A stretch of 64,000 bases of DNA. Source: Durusdinium trenchii. Its lineage: Eukaryota; Sar; Dinophyceae; Suessiales; Symbiodiniaceae. The DNA lies in the NCBI GenBank assembly GCA_963970005.1, contig CAXAMN010003669.1, positions 329,227 to 393,226 of the forward strand. Direction: 5' to 3'. Shown here one piece after another: positions 1 through 11,910 of the stretch. The stretch's first letter is position 1; the number at the start of each line of letters is the position of its first letter. Both the position numbers and the translations under genes were made by a program. The notes beneath the pieces were generated by a model. The model was not told where the DNA came from and made no database searches. It saw only the letters and a program-made list of their open reading frames with translations.

Positions 1-1480
1 AAGGTTCCCACAAGGTTCCCACAACTTTGTTCCACAACGTTCCCACAACTTTGCCCCACAAGGTTCCCACGAGGCCCCCGCAAGGTTCCCAAGGTTCCCA
101 CAAGTTTGCTCCAAGGTTCCCACAAAGTTCCTACAACTTTGCCCCACAAGGTTCCGAAGGTGCCCACAACTTTGTTGCGCAACTTTGCCCCACAAGGTTC
201 CCCCAAGGTTCCCAAGGTTCCCACAGCTTTGCTCCAAGGTTTCCACAGAGTTCCCAGAACTTTGTTCCACAAGGGCCCCGCAACTTTGACCCACAAGGTT
301 CCCCCAAGGTTCCCAAGCGCAAGGTTCCCACAAGGTTCCCACAACTTTGTTCCACAACGTTCCCACAACTTTGCTTCAAGGTTCCCACAGCTTTGCTCCA
401 AGGTTGCCCAAAGGTTCCCACAGCTTTGCTCCAAGGTTCCCACAAGGTCCCCACAACTTTGCCCCACGACGTTCCCCCAAGGTTCCCAAGCACAAGGTTC
501 CCACAAGGTTCCCCCAAGGTTCCCAAGCACAAGGTTCCCACAACTTTGTTCCACAACGCTCCCACAACTTTGCTCCAAGGTTCCCACAAGGTCCCCACAA
601 CTTTGCCCCACAAGGTTCCCCCAAGGTTCCCAAAAGGTTCCCACAACTTTGTTCCACAACGTTCCCACAACTTTGCTCCAAGGTTCCCACAGCTTTGCTC
701 CAAGGTTGCCCAAAGGTTCCCACAGCTTTGCTCCAAGGTTCCCACAAGGTTCCCACAACTTTGCCCCACAAGGTTCCGAAGGTGCCCACAACTTTGTAGC
801 GCAACTTTGCCCCACAAGGTTTGCCAAGGTTCCCAAGGTTCCCACAGGGTTCCCACAACTTTGTTCCACAAGGCCCCCACAACTTTGACCCACAAGGTTC
901 CCCCAAGGTTCCCAAGCACAAGGTTCCCACAACTTTGTTCCACAACGTTCCCACAACTTTGCTCCAAGGTTCCCATAGCTTTGCTCCAAGGTTGCCCAAA
1001 GGTTCCCACAGCTTTGCCCCAAGGTTCCCACAAGGTCCCCACAACTTTGCCCCACAAGGTTCCAAGGTTTACAAGCACAAGGTTCCCAAAAGGTCCCCAC
1101 AAGGTTCCCACAACTTTGTTCCACAACGTTCCCGCAACTTTGCCCCACAAGGTCCCCACAAGGCCCCGCCAAGGTTCCCAATGTTTCCACAATTTTGCTC
1201 CAAGGTGCCCACAAGATTTCCACAACTTTGCCCCAAAAGGTTCCGAAGGTGCCCACAACTTTGTTGCGCCACTTTGCCCCACAAGGCTCCCCCAAGGTTC
1301 CCAAGGTTCCCACAGCTTTGCTCCAAGGTTCCCACAAGGTTCCCACAACTTTGTTCCACAAGGGCCCCACAACTTTGCCCCACAAGGTTCCCCCAAGGTT
1401 CCCAAGCACAAGGTTCCCACAAGGCCTTTGCAGGGTTCCCAAGCGCAAGGTTCCCACAAGGTTTCCACAACTTTGTTCCC
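1..1480. repeat. CAAGGTTCCCACAACTTTG minisatellite array
   Basis: The first 1.48 kb is built almost wholly from shuffled 10-12 base words, AAGGTTCCCACA, ACTTTGCTCC / ACTTTGCCCC and CAAGGTTCCC, in units of roughly 20-35 bp. The order of words varies, so it is a degenerate higher-order array rather than a clean monomer. Long open frames exist on both strands (506 codons on plus, 456 on minus) only because the words lack stop codons in several frames; the translations are monotonous FPQGSHKVPTTL-type peptides. I treat it as non-coding satellite DNA. It runs off the left edge of the window. Confidence 0.9.
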
Positions 1481-1574
1481 ACTCGCCACTCGCTCCTTCA
1501 CAACACTCTTTCAACAGTTCCGCACCTTTTGCCTTGCTAACGTTTAAGTATCCTACCCTCATAGTTTCCTTTTG

Positions 1575-2130
1575 TCCTTCATTCGGGCCCCGAATCCACT
1601 CTCGGGCCCCGAATCCACTCTCGGGCCCCGAATCCGGGTTCGGGGCCCGAATCCGGTTTTGGGGCCCGAATCCAAAGTCAAGACACCTCATGATACCTCA
1701 AATCTATATCATTGTGCTTCCTACTGTTACCTTTTGCCTTGCTAACCTTTTAGTATCCTATCGTATTAGTTTCTTCCTGTTCTTCATTCGGGCCCCGAAT
1801 CCGGTTTCGGGGCCCGAATCCACAGTCAAGACACCTCATGATACCTGTATCCTATCGTTTTGGTTTATTCCTGTTCTTCATTCGGGCCCGGAATCCAGTT
1901 TCGGGCACCGAATCCGGTTTCGGGCCCCGAATCCGGTTTCGGGGCCCGATCCGGTTTCGGGGCCCGAATCCACAGTCAAGACACCTTATGATACCTTAAG
2001 GCTTTTTCATTGTGCTTGCTACTGTTACCTCTTACCTTGCTAACCTTTTAGTATCCTATCGTCTTAGTTTCTTCCTGTTTTCCATTCGGGCCCCGAATCC
2101 ACTTTCGGGCCCCGAATCCACTTTCGAGAT
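1575..2130. repeat. Palindromic CGGGCCCCGAATCC tandem array
   Basis: Clusters of CGGGCCCCGAATCC alternate with their inverse, GGTTTCGGGGCCCG, and are separated by a spacer of about 100-190 bp that recurs nearly intact (TTTTGCCTTGCTAACC, TTAGTATCCTATCG, TTTCTTCCTGTTCTTCATT, then AGTCAAGACACCT and ATGATACCT). Spacer copies start near 1525, 1730, 1845 and 2025. Within clusters, neighbouring inverted units can form GC-rich hairpins around GGGCCC. Confidence 0.85.
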
Positions 2131-2264
2131 GGCTCCTCGAGATCTTTTGGCTGACTGGTTCTCCTGAAGAAAAAGTGCTGCATTTTGCGCTTAAGCTGTT
2201 GGGGATATTCTTTGGGCTTATTTTTTGTCAATGCTGACCTGTCGTGCCATTCGTCAAACCCTTT

Positions 2265-2290
2265 AACACACACACACACACACGCACACG
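2265..2290. repeat. (AC)n microsatellite
   Basis: About 13 AC dinucleotides, interrupted once by a G. Confidence 0.9.
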
Positions 2291-5200
2291 TTTTGTGAGA
2301 TTGAAGCAGCCCACTCAATATGAGCTACCTGGGAAAAAGTGCAATTTTCAACCAGAAATGAAGAGAATTGGTTTTGGGACCATCCCAGCAACATGGCCAC
2401 TTGCTGGAAGTGTCCACAAGTTTTGTGTCAACATGAATTGTGAATGCGAGGGTGGCAATCCAACAGCTATGGCGTCGCCCCCACGGCTGTTCTAGCTGTT
2501 CCGTCAAAAGAGGTCCTGGTGGAGGACCTGTGCAGCACCCTTGCAGCAGAACTTGCCATTCGTGCACATGTGCCATGCACAGTGCATCATCAGAGGCCCT
2601 GATCGCAACAATCCATATTCCATTCCTCCAACTCTTTGTAGGATTTACACGGGCTGCACAATGTAGACTCGGCACTAATCCCCATTTGAAGTGTAAAGCC
2701 TTGTTCTATGGGCTACCCATAGGGCCATTTATGGATCAAGAGTCTACAGTCTAAGATTCGCTGACAGCTTCCACCGACTTCCACCGGCCAATTCCCGGGC
2801 CTATCACACTGAGAACAATGGTGTCCTGCTCTGCCGCATGTGTCCAGCGCAGGGTGGAAGCTCCGCCGAGGGCTTGGCGAGAGTTGGGGGCCAAGCCCAA
2901 GCCCTCACAGAAGATGGTGAGGTACAAAGAGCAGCTCAAAGGAGCCCACATATACCTGCAAAAGCCAGTGTTGTCTACTAGAACAGATAGAGCTGGGGTT
3001 GAATTGGTGGTTTCAGTGGATTGGTTGAAGGAACAAGTCACAGAACACCAGTGTTCTCACCGCCAACACGTCCCAACTTATGGGCCCTTCTAATTCCTGA
3101 CGCTTCACGTCGACCGCCGCCCACGCCTTCTTTTTTTTTCGGTCGTCTGGGGAAAGACTGCTGGAGTGGACAGGGGAGGTCGGGAGTGGTGTCCAAAGAG
3201 ATGGCTTGTTTGCCGCAGCGTCTATGGCCATGTTGCGGCTGAGTTACGCACAAGTTCGCTCGTTTGGTGGCAATGTTAAAGCCAATTCAGGCTCCAAGTT
3301 CGACCGTTTTGTGGCCTTGCCCCCGCTTGGTTAGTCCACATTACATCATGTCAAGGCTAGCTTGATCGTTTGGTGACCCTGTGTTGTTTTTTTGCAATAA
3401 TGTACCTCCAATAATGCTGGTTATGCGTTGCTGGTCAGGAGGGTTTTTCAGCATCGTGGGTGTCCGTTTTTTGGCTTGTTTGGGTTCTTGCAGAAATAGT
3501 CCAAAAATGTACCTCCAAAACGCTCTCCCCCATGGCCCTCGAGGCGTAAGACGTTTTTCCCCGAAACAAAGCAAGCCCCCCCCTAGCAGATACGATGTGA
3601 TGATTGACTGACGATGATTCCAGCTTGACCCGCCCCTAACACGCCCTGCACCGCAAGCGGTGTGGGCCGATTCTGCGATGGTTGGGTGAGCAGGTTTGGT
3701 CAGGTCAGAATGAATCGGGGCACAAATGAGGGAATGAAGCCCGCTAAACCAACCACCTCCAGCTTCTTCAAAGATTTCAAAGTGACCTTTTGGCAATGTC
3801 CAAGTGCCTTGGAGTACCTTTTCACCTCAGCCCAGCCTCATCCAGCATCAAATACATAAAAGCGCACCAGTGCGAACCGGGTTCTACTTTCCTTCCGCAC
3901 CGCAGTGGATTAAAATCGACACAAGGAAAGCTAAACTCAACGAGTCAATGAGTACATCTTCATGCAGGTTCAGTGCTCTGAGCGGATGGTGCAACACACA
4001 ATTTCAATTGCTCATACGGATCCGATCGATGAAAAAGAGATTTCCCACTGTATTCTTGGAAACTCTTCTGGGGTCGTTTAGGACGGGCTATGATTGGCTG
4101 GATGGGCGTCTGTACCGTACATGCTGGTACAAGTGTTTCAAGCCACGTTCGCCTCCACCAGGCCAGCCCATTCGACCAAGATGCAAAGGGACCGTTTGCC
4201 CGTTCGTCAGGCAAACCAAGAACCAAAGAATCAAGACCTGCAGCCGGTCATGGTCACTTCATCAGGCTGGTTTGGCCTGCTACTCCGGAAGGAAACAAGG
4301 CATCCTTTGTGCACGTCTCCACGTGCTGACTTGTTGAGTTGCCATCAACAAAAGACTGCGATGAGCCACTTGGAGGATTGAAGGGGCACCAAATCTGGCA
4401 TCGCGAAGGTAACAAACACATTTCAGGATTCAAACATTGGTTGTGCTATTTCGGTCGAAGAAGGAACACTCAAAGGAACCTGCGCTTCAGCCTGCTCCAG
4501 CATTGCTACAACTGAAAAGCCGGGGGGCCAGGAGTGTAGGGATTTATTCCAAACATAGGTAACCAGTATATAAGCGTATCACTATATACGTCCCACTTGT
4601 GTTCACTCTCCAATGCCTCACTTACGAGGACTGGGGAGGAACTGGTTGTCCCATGTTGTCCCCAAACATATTCTACCGGTCAGCCCAGTGCGATCAAATC
4701 CAATCACCTGTCGACACGTGTTTGTTTGATAGCTCCCATGTCCTTCACCGGGATCAAATCGTCTGCCGGGTGACCAGATCGTTCACCAATCCCCAGGCTG
4801 GCACGATCTTCCTGGGGCCATGACTAAACCCTTCACTGGCAAAACCAAAAACACCATGGAGTCTCGACAGGTTGCCTTAGTGGGAAAGAAATGGCTGGCT
4901 CTCTTGAATTGCCCGAGAAAACATGTGATATCAGCGTGGCGTCACTTTTCTTTAATACCAGCTTCGCTGTTCCTCGCCCTTTGCCTAGGGCCAAAGTCCC
5001 GCTTCCGGTCCTGTGTCCACGCCCTCTCCACACGCTCTCGTCCGCTTCGTCAGATGTCCACTGGGTCAGTCCGTGTCACGGCACGCGACGGACGGCACCC
5101 GACCGCTGAAGTGTCCTGAAGGTCTCCTCTGAAGTCCTCTGCATCCGCTGCTCCACTGTGCTGCGGTGCTCCCCGCGCGCGGAGCAGATCGGCGCGTCGC

Positions 5201-6293
5201 CACCCGATCCGCCCATCTCAGCTAAACCGAAGGTGTCCTCGGAGGACAGGGCATGTCTTCCAAATGTGGAGAGCTTGTTTTAGCATACCAGTTCTTTCCC
5301 ATTTCCAGGGGTATGTCAGGAAGCCAAGGCAGCATATGATGCAACATATGCTGAAGACACATCAAAGACATGGTCATACTGTCCCGCACAGCTGTGTCTT
5401 TGGGACATGTTAACAAACACACATTTAAACAAAACATGTGTTTGTTGATTTTTTTTGCCAAAGGTCATTTGAGGCCAAGGACGACGAAACGTTATTTCCA
5501 TGAGTTTCAGGACAGGAAGCAACTGTTTTCCAAAGCGTGTGTGCATGATTGTCGAAAGCGTGTCCATGTGGCATCGTCTAAGAATATCCAAAACACTACC
5601 ACCGACGAGTGTAGGAATTCCGAAACGAAAGGAAAGGGAATTCCGGTCCAAACACACATAAAGGAACTATGAACAAGTACAAAGAAGAAAGAGGTTGCCC
5701 TGATTCAGTATAACAAAATGAGGTCATGTAAAGTGAACATGAAAACGTGCCAACGCTCATACTTAGTGCAACGGCATCAAACAAACTCTTCATGGTTTGA
5801 AAACGTACACGACTGCTAGCGTGGTTGTCAACCCGCGGTCTCATTGAAACTCACGCAATTCCCCCCCCCCCGGACATCAGAAAACACCGCAAATTCCACG
5901 CAAAATCCGGGAGCAAAAAGACATCAAAAGCGACACGCGGAACATTCGGGGCATGGCACCAAAAACATGAGCGAACAGGCCTTGATAATTGAGATGGACG
6001 GGCAGGAGGTCTTGGGAATGGCCAAGGGCACCCATTTCACAGCCATTTCTACCCTTTGATTAGATGGAAGCAGGCTGCTGGAAGTTCAACAAACAAAGGG
6101 GTAGCGGCATCGTGGAAACGTTGAAATAACATGAAAGGCACGAGCACACTATGGTTTTGAAATGTTTTGAAGGTCATCATGGTGCCTGGTGGCCCTTGAT
6201 GGGTGGCGCATGAAGGGCATGCCCTTCCTTTACGGCCCGTTGTCACCCATCGTCCCAAACTTTTGCAGCAGTCGATATTTGCGCAAGTTGCAG

Positions 6294-6328
6294 GGGGTGG
6301 TAGTGGTGGTGGTGGCAGTGGTGGTGGT
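6294..6328. repeat. GGT/GGTAGT simple repeat
   Basis: GGTGGTAGTGGTGGTGGTGGC-type triplet run. On the minus strand it reads as a short polyproline frame, which I regard as a shadow. Confidence 0.8.
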
Positions 6329-6739
6329 AAATACAATCTAAACCTACACGTGGTAGGCTAGTACTTAGGGCATGTTCCCGTGGAGTGTGCAAACATGACG
6401 CAAAGCAAGAAATTCAAGAGCATGGACTCCAATATGAAAGCCTGCATGTTGCTTCCCTATTCGAGCCCAAACGTGGTTTTGATCGGCAGGCAATGTGCAC
6501 CAAAGGGAAAACAATGATGCCGGCTCCAAATCATATGGCCTATCCGGATAAGGACCGACCTGAGAACTACTCGACCAGCTCAAGTCCTAAGTGATGGTTT
6601 AAAAATAAATCCAAAGATTTGTAAAGCAAGTCTGACTGGGATTGGTTCGCCAAGAGTTCTCTTTTTGATGTCTAGCAAATTGGGAGATTGCAGTGGTGCC
6701 CGAAGCAAACCAAATGCATGAGACGAGATTGAACTTTAC

Positions 6740-6927
6740 TGCAGCTGTTTGTTGCGTGAACAGTTCACAGATTCTGTTGCTGCAGCGATCAAAGGCTAAA
6801 AACCGTTCAGCCAGCTCAGCCACAGGCTGGGAGACCGAACTTGTACCGTCGAAAAGGCCAATCATAAGGGCATCAAGGAGATTTCGATAGATTTCGGATC
6901 TTTGAATGCGACGCTGGCGGCTAGCCT
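6740..6927 (-). CDS. Candidate exon, unknown protein
   Basis: A minus-strand frame contains a helix-like, compositionally ordinary protein segment (SEIYRNLLDALMIGLFDG followed by VAELAERFLAFDRC). A GT donor (TGCA|GTAAAG) sits at 6739/6740 and an AG lies near 6928. I recognise no family. Isolated: no neighbouring exon with matching phase was found. It could be an exon of a gene with long introns, or a decayed fragment. Confidence 0.4.
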
Positions 6928-7849
6928 CTTGCGCGCTTCTCCCCCCCAAAAAATTTTGGACCTTTGCTAATCACATTGATCCTCCACCAAGCACCCGCTG
7001 ATAGAAAAAATAAAGAAACACATCCTGTCATCTCCTGCCCAAGCTTGGGAACACCAAAGTGCTCGAAGGGACTTGCCCAAGACCAGCCTGGCAGGGCGGT
7101 CCGAGCAAGGGCAGGGCGACTGACATCGACAGCACTGAGAGGACGAAGAGTCCGGCCAAGCACCAAAACGTGTCGTTCACCGATTCACTAATCCAATGAG
7201 TTCCATGTTGTTCAGTTTTTCTCTCCATGGCTCCATATGGCTCCAATGTGATCATGCCTAACCCCACAGCCAATGTATAGTAATACAGCCATATCACACT
7301 TAAATCCGCCGACCCCATTCTCGTACCGAGAGAGTGAGCGTGAGCGGAACGGGGACGGCGTGCTCCTGAGAATAGTTTGGTATAGGTATAGCTGGGGCTT
7401 GTCCATCATCCAGCGCTTTGCGAAAAATTGACAAAACCCACAATTTTTGACATTGGTCATGTTTGAAAAGGAGTGGGGACCGTCAGATTCTTTTTCGCGG
7501 TGCAGGCGGTGTCCAGGCTGGGGTCCCGGGTTTGACTCCCTCCTGCGCGCCCCCTAGACCTGGTGTGGAAAACAAGCCAACCCCAGTCTTGCATAGTGGT
7601 CCCGCGCGCGCGCTCGCGCCCCCCCGCCCAGGCGCCAGACCAGGCAGAGCCTAGACCTTCTAACGACTAAAATATTCTAGTACGATTGGGTTCTTGTATT
7701 ATTTTCTGATGCTTTGATGGAAAGAAAAAGTAGTTGTCAGAAGCGGTTGTGGTTGAACGGCAGAACAGCGCCAAGTAGCACCTGCTAAACCCAGAAACTG
7801 GAAATAGTTGAGGTAAAGCCAGATGCAGGTGTGGCGCGGTTGCGAACCC
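6928..7849. other. Non-coding stretch
   Basis: No supported gene. A GC-rich patch lies at 7500-7650, ending in GCGCGCGCTCGCGCCCCCCCGCC. Confidence 0.5.
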
Positions 7850-9257
7850 CCGCGCTCTTCCCTCCGCCCGCGGCAGCTCTGGGGTCGGCGGCCGCGGGCG
7901 GTAGCCCCTTAAATCCGGCCCCGTCAGGGCCGTGTCCCTTGAGGGGAGCTCTCTTCTGCGAAGCAAAAAGCGTAGCCGACCCCAGGTGTAGGACCGAAAA
8001 ACGACGGTTTTTTTGATGTGTTTTGTTTCCGCTCGTGTTGGGATGTGTCAACATAGCCCAACATAGGCACAAATAATGATGGAAATGCATGCCGCACCGG
8101 GGTGCTTCGTCTGCATCGTGGGCCCTGCTGTTTTGGTGCGTTTTTGTTTTTCGTGTAACGTTATGTTTTTGTTAACATCGCTGGGCCAACATGGGCCCAA
8201 GCTAGGCCAACATGGGCTCAAGCTGCGCCAACATGAACTCAAGATGGCCCAAGCCGCAAGCTATGCTCAACATAGCACCAAGACCGCGCAACAAAGGCTC
8301 CAGATGGCCTAAGCTAGACCCAAGCTGTGCGCAACGTAGCCCCAAGCCCGCCCAACATCCACTCCCTCAGCCTGCACCCGCGCCCAATCTTCCACCCTCC
8401 AGCCCCCTACCTCAACGCCCCTGGCCGGCTGTCGGGCGTAAGCCCTTAAAGCCGGTCAGGAGCGCAATGCGCGCCCCGTCAGGGCCGTGTCCCTCCAGGG
8501 CAGCTCTCCTTCTGCGAAGCAGAAAGCGTAGCCGCCCCCCCCGCCGAGGGACCCAGAAAACCAAGGGCCTTTGACATTTTACTGTTCCGCTCTTGTTGCT
8601 CACGATGGGTTAACATAACCCAACATAGGCACAAATAATGCTGGAGATGCCTGTCGCACCGGAGTGCTTCATCTGCATCGTTGGCGGATGTTTGGCCGAT
8701 GCTGGCACTACGTTGCCCCATCTTGGCGTTATCTTGGCCCATCTTGGGGCTATGTCGGGCTCATGTTGACCCTATGTTGGCCCATCTTGGTGCTACCTTG
8801 GTATTGGGGCTCTGTTGGCCCAGCTGACGCTATGTTGGACCACGACCGCCCCCCAGCCCCCTGACTTGACGCCCCTGGCCGGCTGGCCGGCGTAAGCCCT
8901 TAAAGCCCCTCTCGAGAGCGGCTCCACCCCCTGCCGCCGCCCCCAGGCCGACCCCACCCCGACCCAGGGGGTTCGACCTCCGCCCCCTGTGTTTTACAGT
9001 GGACTCTGCGTGTGACGTGCAAAAAACACTGCGTTTTACAGGGCTTTGTGCGCGTGGAAGATCAAAAAAATTCGTGATGGGAAAATGGTAGCGAAATGCA
9101 AAAACCGTGTGTTTTCCAAGGGTGGTGTCGGTAATGCGCGCCGCGGACATGCATAATCGGCATTTTTTTGGGTGAGGGCCCGTGTCAACATAAATTGCGC
9201 AAAATGTGCCCGAAGATGATCCAACAAAGGTCCCCAAGATGACCCAACATAGGCTTT

Positions 9258-9331
<74 letters not shown>

Positions 9332-9400
9332 CAGTGGTGGGCCCCTGGCCGGCTGTCGGGCATCAGTCCTTAAATATCCGTTTTCCCTTTTTTGAGGGTT
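7850..9400. repeat. Degenerate complex repeat, three to four copies
   Basis: A compound unit of roughly 500 bp is repeated. Its parts are CCTGGCCGGCTGTCGGGC with CCCTTAAA (copies near 7895 partial, 8420, 8873, 9345), then CCCCGTCAGGGCCGTGTCCCT and TCTGCGAAGCA-AAAGCGTAGCCG (7915, 8476), then CCCAACATAGGCACAAATAATG (8058, 8619), then a run of short GGCCCAACATGG / CATCTTGGCCC words (8180-8360 and 8690-8840, mutually inverted in sense). The copies differ by 10-20 percent by eye. No protein is encoded. It may be a tandemly amplified non-autonomous element. Confidence 0.7.
9257..9335. repeat. (AAC)n then (GACAAC)n simple repeat
   Basis: AACAACAAC run passing into CGACAACGACAAC, ending just before another copy of the CCTGGCCGGCTGTCGGGC word. 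Confidence 0.9.
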
Positions 9401-9763
9401 GGCTGGTGGGTCATGCGTCCATTAGAGAACAACAAATTCTTGAGTTCGCCATGCGAGCGTGAGTCATGGTTCACCTCCAAACTTGTTTCCCTCTAAGAAG
9501 CCATCAAATTCTAGGCTGACACACGACCTACTAATACCTACTGGCTCTTTTCGTTGCATACTCGCCGTAATGCAGTCTTGGGAGCAAATTTTTCTCAGTT
9601 ACAGCAAGTCAAGGGCGCTAAGCCGCATGTGCTCGAAAAATTGAACATGGTGGGGAGAACAAGTAAGGGTATACATTTCAAAACACATTTATATATAGGG
9701 GGCAAAGGATCTCCTATCCCTGCTGATCTCTCTGCTCATCTCTGCTCCCACTGGGTTTCTTGC

Positions 9764-9826
9764 CTGGAGATGACATGCGAGATCAACATCGCAGACCATA
9801 GGCTCGTGCTCAGTGAAGACCAGTCC
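9764..9826 (-). CDS. Candidate 63-bp exon
   Basis: Exactly 21 codons on the minus strand (begins GLVFTEHEPMVCDVD), bounded by CACCAG|GGACTG (acceptor) and CTCCAG|GCAAGA (GC donor, common in dinoflagellates). Phase 0 at both ends. No recognisable domain and no neighbour found. Confidence 0.4.
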
Positions 9827-10384
9827 CTGGTGGAGGCGTTCAAACATGTTCAAACTCGCTCTGGATTTACTCGTGCACCTGAAGGATTTTGGAGGTGATT
9901 TACGATTTACTCGTCTACCGTCTATACCCATATATGTTAGGCTTCAATGAAGACTCATCAAACATCTGTTGATCCGGTTTTGGGATGTTGGAACGGCCGG
10001 CGTATACCTTGGAAGGTGTACGGCAGGCCGGTTGGGCGGCCGCAGGGGTGAAGCCCACATCTTCGCACGCTTCGGACGGGCTCGCCTGTGGAGCATGAGA
10101 ACCGGTGTCATGGACGATTGCCAGAAGAAATGCCCGTTTTCGTGGTCTGATTCTGTCTGATTGCTGGAAAGCATTTGGTGTTCAGGACTGTGGAATGTGA
10201 ACACCAAAGCCACTTAGCTAGGACACACTTTCCAAATGTGCAATTAGAAGGAAAGCTGTTGACACAACTCCTCATCCTCGGCCAATCTTGAGCAGCGGCA
10301 GCACAATCCAACATTGTTCAAGAAACTGGCAAAGGCTGGCATCATTCCATACAGCCCAAAGCAAGCCCAAAGTTGTCGACATAT

Positions 10385-10426
10385 AGCTATATATATATAA
10401 CAATATAAAAAAACACACACACACAT

Positions 10427-10457
<31 letters not shown>

Positions 10458-10490
10458 GTTATATACACATACACATACACACTAAAACAC
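10385..10490. repeat. AT/AC microsatellite
   Basis: TATATATA, then (AC)n with short interruptions, then TATATATATG and ACATACACATACAC. The surrounding 9.83-11.0 kb holds nothing I can support as a gene. Confidence 0.85.
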
Positions 10491-11004
10491 TGCGTACACA
10501 CAACCTTTATGCAACAAAATGACACTATGACACTTGAGGTTGGAGAAACACTCCCATGCCGCCTTCAGTGGCCCAAACAAAAGGACATGAGGTTTTGCGA
10601 TTTCATTCTCCGAAACTGGTCATTCCGTTCCCAGAGGAGGATTGCAGCGAGGTGCTGCCGCACCTCATCAAACACATCCCCATCATCCTCACCAAACTAA
10701 GTCATTTTTTTTGTTTGGCAGGAGGGAGCTTGTCATGAGGGCATCTCTGAATCAGTCTGATGAGTGGGCTCTATGACTTTCTGACAAGTTTCGCTGCGCC
10801 TTGGGCCTCCAAGAAGGGCACTTCCAAACTTTCGCAGCAAGATTTGACTTGGTGTCAGTAGAAACGAATGCCCTCGCAATGCACGGAGACCAATACCTCC
10901 ACCATCTCCATTCACACATGGTGCGGCAGGGTCAAGCCTCTCGTGCAGCAAACCCTTCATCGCTCTGGACCATAACATAGTTAATATTTAATAGTTGTTG
11001 TTAC

Positions 11005-11406
11005 TCACATATAGTTTGCTGCACCTTTGCAATACGGCTTTGCAGAGCGACAGTTCCTTCCCAACGACACACATCGTCCAAGTCCAAGTATAAGTTTAGT
11101 TTCATGCGTAAGAGTTTCCGCCAACCCAACGGACCCAGGCACAAATGGCACAAAAAAGCCACTTGCAATGTCCTTTCCGTCCGCTTTGATGCCCACCCTG
11201 CAAAGTGGAGACAAGCCAGTGGATCTGTGCTCGGCTGGACTGGCAAAACCCCACGTGCGGCTGTGGATGCAGCCTGTGAAAACGAATGACGCAGGAAAGG
11301 AGCATAGGGCTCCATGTGATCCGCCCCCAACAATACAAACACTGGATGGCACATGGTCTTCTGGCATGGAGTTTTCCACTTCCATGATGGCTTCATCATG
11401 CTTCAT
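11005..11406 (-). other. Region open in several frames, coding status unclear
   Basis: About 400 bp is free of stops in two minus frames and one plus frame. The minus frame with SVCIVGGGSHGALCSFP and ADGKDIASGFFVPFVPG and the plus frame with KPVDLCSAGLAKPHVRLW both look protein-like, so I cannot choose. No domain recognised. The open frames may simply reflect base composition. Confidence 0.25.
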
Positions 11407-11533
11407 CTACCTTCGGGAAAGCAGCAATGTGAGCAAGTCACTGTTACTTCTCCGAGATGCCTAGTGCCGAGGACTCTTGTCCTCTGGCCAGTCTGTGCCG
11501 CATGCGGCAAAGGCTAGGAAGACTTGAGGCCAA

Positions 11534-11545
11534 GGGGGGGGGGGG
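11534..11545. repeat. G12 homopolymer after ACTTGAGGCCAA
   Basis: Twelve Gs preceded by GACTTGAGGCCAA. The same lead-in plus a G run occurs at 61,648-61,666, right at the assembly gap. Confidence 0.9.
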
Positions 11546-11671
11546 CGAAAGCTAGCGCTCCAGAATGGGAAAGTGGAGGGCAGTGAGGTAGGAAAAAACA
11601 CGGCGCTCTTTTTGGAGGCAGGGGTGAAGAGTCCTTTATATGTGGCTCTTTGCCCGGATCCTCCTGCGAGA

Positions 11672-11707
11672 GAAGAGAGAGAAGAGAGACGGAAAAACGA
11701 GAGACAG

Positions 11708-11750
<43 letters not shown>

Positions 11751-11910
11751 TGAGAAAGAGATGAGAGAGATGAGAGAGATGAGAGAGAGAGAGAGAGACA
11801 GTGAGACAGTGAGACTCCCCTCCTCCCCTCTCCCCTCTCCCCACCCCACCTCCCCTCTCCTCCTCCTTGTCTTCCTCCCACCTTCCCTCCCTCCCTCCCT
11901 CCTCCCTCTT
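11672..11910. repeat. Purine tract followed by pyrimidine tract
   Basis: 11,672-11,812 is nearly pure purine (GAGAGA with GAGATGAGA interruptions); 11,815-11,910 is nearly pure pyrimidine (CTCCCCTCCTCCC, then CCTCCCTCCCTCC). The two halves are roughly complementary in composition, so the strand could fold back or form triplex DNA. Open frames here are low-complexity RERERE / SLSLSL shadows. Confidence 0.85.

Larger units (their letters stand above)
2131..6739. other. Non-coding stretch, no supported gene
   Basis: No frame shows a recognisable domain or a convincing exon with splice signals. The best coding-like piece is on the plus strand at 2818-3093 (a basic stretch with RYKEQLKGAHIYLQKP), but I see no homology and would not call it. 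Unremarkable base composition apart from short homopolymers (polyC at 5861-5870). Confidence 0.5.

Noticed and set aside
27-1547. 506-codon plus-strand open frame and a 456-codon minus-strand frame
   Set aside because: Both run through the minisatellite and give monotonous repeats; absence of stops follows from the repeat words.
1595-2120. CRISPR-like regular repeats
   Set aside because: Units are GC palindromes in alternating orientation with a conserved, not variable, spacer; the host is eukaryotic.
8966-9050. Duplicated TGTGTTTTACAG as a splice or promoter motif
   Set aside because: TGTGTTTTACAGTGG and GCGTTTTACAGGGC lie within the complex repeat region and no exon follows.
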